Source: Cymbidium sinense
Taxonomy: Eukaryota > Streptophyta > Magnoliopsida > Asparagales > Orchidaceae
Reading direction: 5' to 3'
Length of the DNA stretch: 64,000 nt
Assembly (NCBI GenBank): GCA_021442155.1
Contig: CM038228.1
Coordinates: forward strand, 10,333,179-10,397,178
Each line of letters opens with the position of its first letter. Position 1 is the stretch's first letter. Positions 35,206 through 45,840 of this stretch are shown piece after piece. The notes under the pieces are model-generated. The model made no database searches. It was not told where the DNA came from and was given only the letters and a program-made list of their open reading frames with translations. Both the position numbers and the translations under genes were made by a program.

Positions 35206-36189
35206 AACCTTCGTTAGGCAGCATTCAACAAAATACGCTTCAAACTTCTCTGGTTCTTTAAGAGCTTCAATTAGAGATCTTCTGACATTAGAAGTGCTTC
35301 ATATACGCCAAGTTGTACAAGAACTTTCCTAAAGTGGGATAGAATGTTGTAATCAATTCCCTTATTTGGAGAAGACATCTTGTTTGCATCTTTAGGGATG
35401 ACTTTCTCATTAATTTCAATTTTTTTTCTTTATCTTTATTCATTGGCCCTTTCTTCTATTGACGTGGTAGCACTCGACCACTCCTCAACTGTACTTGAGC
35501 TACTTCATTTGACCTTGAGTCTTTAGATGAGTCAGTCGCTTTAATATCATCTTTTGCTCCTTCCAATGATTGATTTGAAGATTTGGAATCACTGCCAAAT
35601 TTTACATTTTTATGTTTGTCATCATGACGGGCTCTACTTCATCTTCATTTGGGAGACAGTTCCCACCGTCACTTCTTCATGTACCATTAAGCAGAATTCA
35701 ATGGGAAGTTCTTCATCTTCTTTCCCTATTTCTATGTTAATTTGAAGTTGGGTAATGAAATCAGTAAGTCTAATAGGTCATCTTGCTGGATGTTGGCAAT
35801 CATCCATATTGTTGATGATCTTCTGTATTACAGTCTTTTTCTTTTTCTTGGATTTATTCCTTGGTTTGGCAGACCTTCTTACTTTCCCTCGAGGGATTTG
35901 GCTATGTTGTCTCTCATGGATGAAGATGCCATTCCACAAAATTTTTGGGTGGATAATATTGAGGCTAACACATCCGACCTCTGATTTTCTTTCGAGTCAA
36001 GCATTGGCTCAAGTGTTGTCTTCCACTTAATGCTTAGGACGCCTTCCAATTGTTTTAGCATTTTTGCAGCCTTTTTTGAAACTGCAACTTCCCACTTTCA
36101 TCACAGGTTAATTTCTCCTTCTTTTATCTTTACTTGATGGCACTAGAGAGAAACTGATTACCTTGGTGGATTCCTTCTTTAGATGCACT

Positions 36190-36320
36190 AACACACTATC
36201 TAACAGTGTGAATTCTCCATTTCTGTATCATCTTTCTAGCTAATCCTTGAATATACAATAATTCTTAATATGGCTAAGCACCAGATGATAAGGACAATAG
36301 TTAGGATTATCGGTCTGTCC
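36190..36320 (-). pseudogene. C-terminal gag motif (C..H...H...C) of the gypsy element
   Basis: The minus strand reads NYCPYHLVLSHIKNYCIFKD. This corresponds to the conserved CxYHxxxGHxTxxCxxL segment between gag and protease in Tat-like elements. The usual Gly before His is Ser. A stop follows within a few codons. Confidence 0.75.
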
Positions 36321-36687
36321 AGCCTTCAGGTCTTTTACACTCTGGTAGTTGGAGACCCGCTTTGAGTATATGTTTGAAGAGCTTAGCCACACTCTCTTTT
36401 TTGAAAGAATATTCTTTATTCAGCCTTTCCTTGAGGGTTGGAACTATTGACTCATTTGTTCTTTTCATTTGTTTTGACCGCTCGCTTTCATTGAAGTGGC
36501 CTCATGGCAGATCATTATCTCCAAGTATGAACTTCGGCTGTGGAGCAAGACTATATGGTTGTTTTAATTTATCTGGGTAAGAGTGTTGCTTACCTTTGTC
36601 AACATTATAAACTACCCACTTTCCTTTATCACTTTTGAAAGAAGCAAAGTCTCCTCCTTTCTTTGAATTTAGAACTTTATTTCTTTT

Positions 36688-37260
36688 TTATTTGTCTGAG
36701 TGACTATCAAAGCTTGATAGATTTAATTTCTTGAATTTAACCACCCTATCAAGAAGCTCCTGAAATGTGGCGATTGATGCTATGCAAAGATAAGGCACTA
36801 TTTTATCATTAATGTTGTCCATTAGCAATTTAATCGCATGTTCTTCTTCCAATTGTTGCTCACATCTCATACTTATGTTTCTCCAACGTGTGTTATATCG
36901 AGTCACTAACTCATCTTTTCTTTCTTTTCTCAAGAAAGGGATGGTTATCTTTTTAACTGCATTGGCAAACCTCTTGATAAACATAGCTTCAAGTTCCGTG
37001 AAAGGTTTTATAGAATGATTTGGTAGTTCAAGATACCACTCAAAAGCGATCAAGTAAAGTCACGATGAATTGGTGAAATAACAACACATTATTACCCGAT
37101 TGCTTTAAATTGCATCAAGTGCTACTTAAGATTATCGTTGCCATCAAATCTATTGAACTTTGGCATTGAATAGCCTTTGGGGTATGGCACCTGGTCATAC
37201 TCGACAGGGTATGGGCAGCTTTTATTTACTAACTTCTCTACCTACTCTGTAGCAATAACA
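36688..37260 (-). pseudogene. Gypsy gag capsid domain
   Basis: The frame at 36,688-37,053 reads AFEWYLELPNHSIKPFTELE, then FIKRFANAVKK and RKERKDELVTRYNTRWR, the retrotransposon gag pattern (A..W...L.....SW.....F...F). Upstream near 37,150-37,200, YPKGYSMPKFNRFDGNDN matches the conserved start of the domain (P.gf..P.F..FdG..dP). Gag assembles the virus-like particle in the cytoplasm. A stop near 37,115 and a frameshift break it. Confidence 0.88.
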
Positions 37261-38700
37261 ACTTTAATTTTCTCATTTAAAATAATCTCCAATTGAGTAG
37301 TTGTCACGTGCTCTGATGTAATAGGTAAGTTTTGAGGAGTTGGCTGGGAAGCTAACTGATTAATTTCATTTCTCCCCTCATGACCACTATGAGCTCCAAA
37401 AGTTTGAGATGTTTGCTCTATTGGTGGATTGGTAGGGATGATATTAGCTGTTGAGAATTAGTGGGTGGAATAGATAGTGGCACTGTCGCTACATTCCTCT
37501 AATTATCTACATCATAAGATTCATCAGAGCAATCATCTCATTCATTTTAGTGTTAAGCTACTCAATTTTTTTATCTTTTGTCCTCATTTGGCACTGCATG
37601 TGCCTCGGCACTTGGGCTAGTGTGGCAGTGTTAGTGAATATGAGATTTTCTTCCCTTTTTGACTCTTGTCTTCACTCATCATCTGAGGAAGAACCTAAAA
37701 GCTCTCCTTCTTCTTGTCTTTCTGGAGGAGCAGTGGGTAGGATGGTATGTCACCGTTGATTATAGAATCGAGTACATTGCTGATCATCACCTTGACCTAC
37801 CATATATACCACTTATATTCCCATTATCTCATCATAATCATCTCCGTCTTCTTCTTGTAGCCTCACTTCTGAGCGTCATCTCCATTGGATCTCAGGCTCA
37901 GGCTGTGGCATGAGCATTTCTTCAATTAGAGGGCTTCAATCGAAGTTGACTACCTCCTAAGGAGATGGAGCTACTTGGTGATGGGATTCCCTGGAGGATT
38001 CTCCAAGGTGTCGACCATCCATTGGCTTATAAATGGTAATCTTCTTTTTTGGGACCCATTCCTATCAGACCTTATCACTGGCAGATCTACGGGAATAGAA
38101 GCCGGATGTCACACCTTTGTTCTTCTCCACGGTGATTTCTTCTCGAGGTTTTGACCTCCATATTTATTTTCCTTTCTGCCAGGACCATTCGACGGTGAAT
38201 TCTTGGACATGTGGTCCAAGTGTCATGCTGCGATGCTCACTGTGCAAGGCTTGTTTGTAATGCTCTTGAGTTCTTACTACCATTAATGGTAGTTTTTATA
38301 GTGGAGCATTATTAGCTTTCTAATAATTGGCATTTAAAATCTTTTCTTCATAAGGCCTTGTTCTTTTACGACATTCAACACCCTATTCACTCTAAAAGAT
38401 AGAGTCTCAGGATGCCTCCTTTGTGGGGTTGGAGCTTGGTACTGTTGCTCCCATATTGATTGCTTAATATCACTAGTGGAGCTGTTCCTTTTCATCCACT
38501 TGAGATTTTCAAACTTGTTGTGAGTGGGAACACTCGCTTCTGGTTATAAGGCTGGTTGTGTAATAGAGCCGGTGAGCGATGAGCTCAGCATTCCTCCTTC
38601 TCCTTTGCCTCTAGTAAGATTTCCGGATGAAGCTCAAGATCAGGCCTTGAGCAAATGGCAGAGAGTGGTCGATTCACGTAACGACGAAATTTTATGTCCA
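37261..38700 (-). pseudogene. 5' gag/leader part of the gypsy element
   Basis: Remnants of a longer N-terminal gag region, or of an untranslated leader, in several broken frames, for example FENLKWMKRNSSTSDIKQSI around 38,500. I recognise no domain. No tRNA primer-binding site or LTR edge could be located, so the 5' limit is a guess. Confidence 0.45.
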
Positions 38701-39011
38701 GTGATAATTCTCTTCATGGCTAGAGCTTCAGTATGTCCCAACCTTTGAAATACAAAGGCTCTCTTTCGAGAAGCTTCCCTAACAGTAGTGACAGGAGTTT
38801 TAGTGGATTTGGCCTACTATATGGGTTGATGTGCAAGTTGTGCATGATTGTCATGTGCAGGCCTAGTTGTAGTTTGAGCAATGATCATTGGAAAATTTAT
38901 GCTACCAAATTGTATAGTAGCTCTAGCATCTCCCAAAGATTAGTATAGCTTGAAGCTACATAGTAAATGGGGTGTTATGGAGATACATTCTATTCAAATG
39001 AAAGATAGTGA

Positions 39012-39303
39012 TTAGTAATAAATAATTGATATATCACTCCACACTTTAAAAATATAAAGATACAATAGAACAAAGCAACATAAAAATAGACTCTAAATTA
39101 AATCTTAAATATTTAAGACCACATTTATAAAGTATTTTATTTTAAGATCCATTTAAACTTAGTAATAAACAATTGATATATCACTCCACACTTTAAAAAT
39201 ATAAAGATACAATAGAACAAAGCAACATAAAAAATAGACTCTAAATTAAATCTTAAATATTTAAGACCTCATTTATAAAGTATTTTATTTTAAGATCCAT
39301 TTA
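39012..39303. repeat. 146-bp near-perfect tandem duplication
   Basis: TTGATATATCACTCCACACT at 39,027 recurs at 39,173, and the two units match almost base for base, with only a few differences. They sit between the gypsy element and the long AT tract. Non-coding. Confidence 0.93.
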
Positions 39304-39337
39304 AACTATTCACTCATTTTTATTTTATTTATGTTTC

Positions 39338-39461
<124 letters not shown>

Positions 39462-42079
39462 TTAAAAATTTATACCCACCATTACAAACTTAGGTTGGTA
39501 GCAAAGTTGGAAAGAGAATTTTTAAAAGATTAAGAATCAGATGGAATAGTAGATAAGACACTACCCAAAGATTTCCTCATTTTATGAGACTGGGATGGTT
39601 TCTTAAGTGCAAGTCCCTATACCCCTCCCAATGTTGAGAGAGAACTTTCAATTAAGGCTAGTCATTATATCGCTAAATGCATAGCATATAGTAGCGGCAT
39701 GTGGAGTTTTGAATTTAAGCTTATGAAATTTATCATATTAACTTAAAGTGATGGTTGGGAGAATGATGATGTGCCCGATCAAGATCCCATGATTCCACAT
39801 CCCGTGTCATGATCCCTAGTCTACTTAGTCGAGAAGTGACCCAACGATCAAGGATCCTTGTCAACGACATGGGTTGCATCATCCAAGTAATCCTTGTAGA
39901 CCAGGGGTATTTGTCAAGGAGACAAGCTTAAGTCCACCTTAGCTAATAGGCTTTTTTCCCAATCAAATATATTCTATAGTTCATACCAAAGAGCAAAGTT
40001 GGGGAATATATACATGCATGATCGATCGTAATTTAGTGGTGTCATTTTATGACAAGCCACCCGGTCAAAGGACTCTGGTCATAACCGTAATTTATGTGGT
40101 GCCATTTTGCAACAAAACCACGTGGATAGAGGACACGGGCCATGCCCTTACGAGCTTAAGATTATTTGAGTGTGAAAATAGTTATGTATTTGATTTGACA
40201 TTGGCTCTTTGTGAGCAAAAATTTTCTTAATTTATCACCCTCGATAAATGATTGTGGATGGGTGGATGGATTTTACTTTAAATTTAAATAATTAATTTCA
40301 TTTAATTTATATTTTTTAATTTGAATATTTGATCATTTTATAATTGATTTGAATTTGAATATATAAAGATTGATCATTTAAACCTTAATAGTGATAGCCT
40401 TTTGATCACATGACTATTGTTGGATAATAGACCATTTTCAACTCTTCCTTTTCTACTGAGGAACGTCTAACTTCTCAAAATTTATAATCCTTTAAACCTT
40501 GTCAATTCTAGTTTGAGCGTAGGGGATCAAGTTTGAGACTTTTCACTTGGGAGTTTGAACTTGAGAAGCCGTGTCAATAAGTTTATCTTTTGTAGTTGTA
40601 TGATAAAATTAGCTTCTTAGATTTTATTAAATTAAATTTCTTATAATATTATCATTGGATTTTTAGGTTTTGTTAACCCAGACTTGGTCCTAAGACCAAA
40701 CCTGAAATCAACCCACATAGCATCCTCAAACACTAAGTTTAAGCGTTCAACATAATATCGGGGCCCATGTGGTGGTTTTATATTTAATTGCATGAGTTTT
40801 GTGTTACATGTGATTATGCAAATTATAATATAACTACATAATATGTCCTCACACTTTTAATAATAGCTAATCCGAGTCAACTTCACATTAATTCTTAATT
40901 TAATTCTATTCCATCCAAATTGTATTTAAATCAACTTATAAGCTCTTTATAAGATTAATTGAATTTTTCAAGTTACTTTGAGATTTGCATAAGTGAATCA
41001 ACAATAATTATACTTGATTACCTCTTAGCCTTTAAGGAATTTACACAAACCTCAAGGTCCTATGACTTAATTGAGAATAATTTATAAATCCATGTAATCC
41101 TCATAATTATTCAGGTATTCATAAATTTGTGCAAATATTAACCGCCCAATAACATATAAAGCCACCTCTTGAGTATTTAAAATGATTGCCCCTTTCCTTA
41201 CATGCGCACATGGGTGATTCATTGGTTTTAGTGTTAGGCTTATATATCAAACATCATCATGTATTTATATATTACTCAAGGATAGCAATTTTTATTTTTA
41301 TATGATTTGAATATACCTGCGGGCAACAATTATTGTTTCCATATGCTTTAAATATATTTAATTATTATTATTTTCATATGCTTTTAATATTGTTCGATTG
41401 GCCCCCATGAGATTTCTATGTTTAACTATAAATATGGGGGAGATTCAATTCATTTTCATCCGGATCTATTCAATTCTTCAGGAGGTTTTGAAAGTTGTAG
41501 GTGCAAGGAGGTTTTTCTTGTAGTTTCTGAGGAGATTCTTCTAAATTATCAGGTCATTTGGTAAGTACTTTAATTTTGGTTTTAGAAATTTTACTTTAAC
41601 TTTTAGACTTAAAGTACTCATATATTAACTTTAAATTTTTATTTAATATTCGGTTCAAATTTAATTTATGTTCAATTTCAGTCTAATTAATAATGTTTAA
41701 GTGCTTTATCGTTTGAATTTTGATAACATCTCCGTCGCACCCATGTAGGGGTCAGACGAGGGACTGGCTCGCTTATGCTATAAAGAGCATATGAGTGGTA
41801 TAAATCACGGCCTAAATATATTCTTCCCTACCATGCTACAAAGAACGTGTATAGGTTACATGCACAAAAGAAATCATATAATTTCCCCCATCGCACTATG
41901 ACCTTTGCCTACAAGTTTTCCCTATCGTGCTACAAAGAACGCGTACGGGTTCATCTTGTCATGCCAAACGCGCTGCAATTAGGATTTTAGGAGCATTCAA
42001 ATTTGAAGTTTTTATATCATTGCATGTAAATTGGCTTTGGCGGTCAATGAAATTTAGACACATTAACCCACTCTTTTTT

Positions 42080-42088
42080 CATAGTTCA

Positions 42089-42122
<34 letters not shown>

Positions 42123-42239
42123 AAGCATGTCCACGAGAAAGAGCAAAAATTCGAGTAAAATATAGTAAATCATACAAATCCAGATTTTTAGTAAAGTTAA
42201 GAGGATTAAAACCCTCATTTTTTAATTTTTATGTAGTTC

Positions 42240-42279
<40 letters not shown>

Positions 42280-42396
42280 AGCTTCTCCATGAAAAAGAGC
42301 AGAAATTTAAGTTAAATATGGTAAATCATACAAATCCAGATCTTCAATGAACTTGAGAGGATTAAAACCCTCTTTTTTTTCTTTTTTTCTATAGTT

Positions 42397-42430
<34 letters not shown>

Positions 42431-42520
42431 ACAACTTTCTCACGAAAGAGCAGAAATTCAAGTAGAATGTAGTAAATTATGTAAATCCAAACTTTCAATA
42501 AATTTGAGAGGATTAAAACC
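42080..42520. repeat. Three tandem (GA)n-bearing units, copy B
   Basis: Counterpart of 12,650-13,065. GA tracts of about 25-40 bp lie at about 42,092, 42,243 and 42,398, each followed by CATGTCCACGAGAAAGAGC-like sequence. Confidence 0.88.
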
Positions 42521-42531
42521 AGAAAAGTGTT

Positions 42532-42554
42532 AAATCCTATGAATCATAGGATTT
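42532..42554. repeat. Perfect 23-nt palindrome, copy B
   Basis: Identical to 13,079-13,101: 11-bp arms AAATCCTATGA and TCATAGGATTT around one A. Confidence 0.9.
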
Positions 42555-42832
42555 AAAATCTCAAATAGCTATTTGCTGGAACAAAAGCTAAATCCTCAAT
42601 GCCATGACCATTTGAAAGAAAAAAAATACACACTTTCAACATACCAGAAATTATGTCTCACGACCATAGCAGAAAAGGAAAAGGAGATGAAGGTCATGAA
42701 ATACATAAGAGAATAAATAGGACATCTCATCTCTCTCCTAACTTTAATTTTTTTTTGGAATATTTACATACACATATTAGCTAAGCTTACATACATGAGC
42801 ATACAAAAAACGCTACAGAGCACAAAAATTTT

Positions 42833-42965
42833 GGACATGGACTCAATCTGCCCGACACATGTCCGTGGTTTTTTCCCATTTTAGCTCAGAATCGGACGGA
42901 CGGACGACGCTATCCCGCACGACACCTCGCTCAAAATAGTGGGAGAAGAAAAATGAGAGTGTCAT
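42833..42965 (+). repeat. Left terminal inverted repeat of MULE-2, degenerate
   Basis: GGACTCAATCTG, TTTTTTCCCATTTTAGC and GTGGGAGAAGAAAAATG align with the reverse complement of 56,040-56,180 (GGACTCTAATCTG, TTTTTTTTCCGTTTTAGC, GCGGGAGAAGAAGCG). About 30 outer bases present at the right end are missing here. Confidence 0.75.
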
Positions 42966-43229
42966 TGACATTCCTCACGCATGACGTTTAGGGCTTTCTC
43001 AGCTTCTCCCGCTCGATCAACTAACGCCCGTCCGCCGCCGTGATTTAGCAAATCTTATGAATAACTTCCATCATGAGGTGACTACATGAGGTGTTTACAC
43101 CTGTGTTCCCAAACTTTAATGAATTTAGGGTTTTTTCTATTCTTCTCACCGTCCAGTATATGAACATTTTATAACATTTGAGTTCTTTAAATGAATGAGA
43201 TGTATTTTAGTAGTTTTGGAGATATTTCG

Positions 43230-45800
43230 CATGCGTACTCTCTGTATTATCAAGATGGTACACGCCATTATTTTCAAATTTTTGAACTGATTAGCCTTGT
43301 GAAATGTTTAGTATATCACATGGTAGGATGTTGGGTCATGTTTCAAGATGAATTTTGTGTCCTAATTAGGGATGATAGTTTGTTCATTCGATGGCATTAA
43401 AATTTATTTGTAGGTTGATTTTTGGTTGTCTGCTTCAATTTTGCATGTGTACTCTTTGTACTCTTAGAAAAGTACAACTCATTTTGCCATTATTTTAAAA
43501 TATTTATATCCCTGTTTGGATACAAAATGCTCAATACATGGCTTATGAAGCAGATTGAAGGCTCATTGCTTGATTTTTAGGGGTTTTTTATATATGTACT
43601 CTATGTACTCTCATAAGAGTACAGAGCATTTTGGTCATTTTTTCCAGTTTATTTGGCCTATTTGAAGGAAATATGTTCATTACAATCCATTAGGAACAAT
43701 TTGGAGGCTGATAGGTTAGTTTTTTATTATTATTTTGCATCTGTACTCTCTGTACTCTCTTGAGAGTACAGATCATTTTGGCTAATTTTTTCTAGTTTCT
43801 TTGGCCTGGTTGTTAAGATTATGTTCATAACATTATAGTGAAAGCAATTTGGTGGCTATTTGGATGGTTCCTAGGAGATTTTTTGCATATGTACTCTCTG
43901 TACTCTCATGAGAGTACAAATGATTTTCTTAATATTTTTACAGTTTATTTTGCCTGGATTGAGAGAATATGGTCATTACATTCTATTAGAAGCAATTTTA
44001 TAGTTATTTTTTCCAGTTTCTTTGGCCTGATTATTGAGATTATATTCATTACATTCCATTGGAAGTAATTTGGAGGGATGTTTGGATGGTTTATGGGAGA
44101 TTTATGCATTTGTACTCTCTATACTCTCATTAGAGTACATAGCATTTTGGTCATTTTTTCTAGTTTCTTTGGCCTGTTCGGAGGAAATATGTTCATTACA
44201 ATCCATTAGGAATAATTTGGAGGCTGTTTGGTTAATTTTTTAGTGTTATTTTGCATCTGTACTCTCTGTACTCTCTTGAGAGTATAGACGATTTTGGCCA
44301 ATTTTTTCCAATTTCTTTGGCCTATTTAGAGGAAATATGTTCATTACATTCCATTGGAAGCAATTTAGAGGGATGTTTGGATGGTTTTTGGGGGATTTTT
44401 GCATTTTTACTCTCTGTACTCTCATGAGAGTACAGAGCATTTTGGTCTTTTTTTCTTATTTCTTTAGCCTATTTGGAGGAAATATGTTCATTACAATCCA
44501 TGAGGAACAATTTGGAGGTTGTTTGGTTTATTTTTTAGTGTTATTTTGCATCTATACTCTCTATACTCTCTTAAGAGTACAGATGATTTTGGCCATTTTT
44601 TTCCAGTTTCTTTGGCCTGTTTGGAGGAAATATATTCATTACATTATATCGGAAGCAATTTAGAGGGATGTTTGGATAATTTTTGGGGGATTTTTGTATC
44701 TGTACTCTGTACTCTCATGAGAGTATAAAGTATTTTGGTTTTTTTTCCTGTTTCTTTGGCTTGTTTGGAAGAAATATGTTCATTACAATCCATGAGGAAT
44801 AATTTGGAGGCTGTTTGGTTAGTTTTTTAGTGTTATTTTATATCTATACTCTTTGTACTCTCTTGAGAGTACAAATAATTTTGTGGACATTTTTTTCCAG
44901 TTTCTTTGGTCTGGTTGTTTAGATTATGTTCATTACATTCCAGTGGAAGCAATTTGGTGGCTATTTGGATGGTTTTTGAGAGATTTTTGCATCTGTACTC
45001 TCTATACTCTCATGAGAGTGTAGAGCAATTTGGTCATTTTTTCTTATTTCTTTAGCCTATTTGGAGGAAATATGTTCATTACAATCTATTAGGAACAATT
45101 TGGAGGCTGATTGATTAATTTTTTAGTATTATTTTGCACTTGTACTCTCTGCACTCTCTTGAGAGTACAGATGATTTTGGCCAAATTTTTTCAGTTTCTT
45201 TGGCCTGGTTGTTCAGATTATGTTCATTACAATCCAATGGAAGTAATTTAGTGGCTATTTGGATGATTTCTGGGAGATTTCTACATCTGTACTCTCTGTA
45301 ATCTCAAGAGAGTACAGAGCATTTTGATTATTTTTTTTCCTATTTCTTTGGCCTGTTTGGTGAAAATATGTTCATTACAATAAAATAAGAATAATTTGGA
45401 GGCTGTTAGGTTAGTTTTTTAATATTATTTTGCATCTGTACTCTCTGTTTGGATGGTTTTTAGGAGATTTTTATATCTATACTCTCTCATCATAAGAGTA
45501 CAAAGTATTTTCATTTTGTCCAGGTTTCTTTAGCCTTTTAGAAAAAATATGTTCATTCCATCAGAATAATTTGGAATAATTTGTTTAGTTATTTTTTTAG
45601 TGTTATTTTGCATCTGTACTCTCTGTTTGGTTGGTTTTTAGTAATATTTTGTATCTGTACTCTCTATACTCTCTTGAGAGTATAGACGATTTAGACCATT
45701 TTTTTCTAGTTTCTTTGGCCTATTTGGAGGATACATGTTCATTATAAATCAATTGGGAATAATTTGGAGGCTGATTTGTTATTTTTTATGGGTGATTTGC
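43230..45800 (+). repeat. Left subterminal array of MULE-2, TACTCTC palindrome repeats
   Basis: Units of about 130-150 bp repeat some fifteen times. Each has GCATCTGTACTCTCTGTACT, a near-palindrome TACTCTCATGAGAGTA or TACTCTCTTGAGAGTA, then TTTTGGCC, TTTTCCAGTTTCTTTGGCCT, TATGTTCATTACA and GGAGGCTGTTTGG. The array lies between the end repeat and the Ulp1-like gene and is present inverted at the other end (53,340-55,760). Confidence 0.9.
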
Positions 45801-45840
45801 ATCTATACTCTCATTAACTAACTTTTCATTTTGAAGTTTA

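Larger units (their letters stand above)
25009..38700 (-). mobile_element. Degenerate Tat-lineage Ty3/gypsy retrotransposon
   Basis: Read on the minus strand, the order is gag, protease, reverse transcriptase, RNase H, a second RNase H, integrase, spacer, then the antisense PMD gene. The second RNase H, the LNKACPNDDFPLP motif in RT and an antisense accessory gene are features of Tat/Ogre-type elements. LTRs could not be matched, so both outer limits are approximate; the element may lack one or both LTRs. It lies between host-segment copies A and B without visible overlap. All domains carry stops or frameshifts. Confidence 0.75.
39512..42832. repeat. Duplicated host segment, copy B, left part
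   Basis: Colinear with 10,045-13,360. It holds the TATA-like site CTATAAATAT (41,426), three GA-tract units (42,080-42,520) and the palindrome at 42,532-42,554. It is interrupted at about 42,826-42,833 by MULE-2. Copy A has no insertion at the corresponding point (13,353-13,360). Confidence 0.85.

Noticed and set aside
41927..42292. 121-codon open frame with long Arg-Glu runs
   Set aside because: Arg-Glu runs are the (GA)n tracts; the frame is not conserved in copy A.
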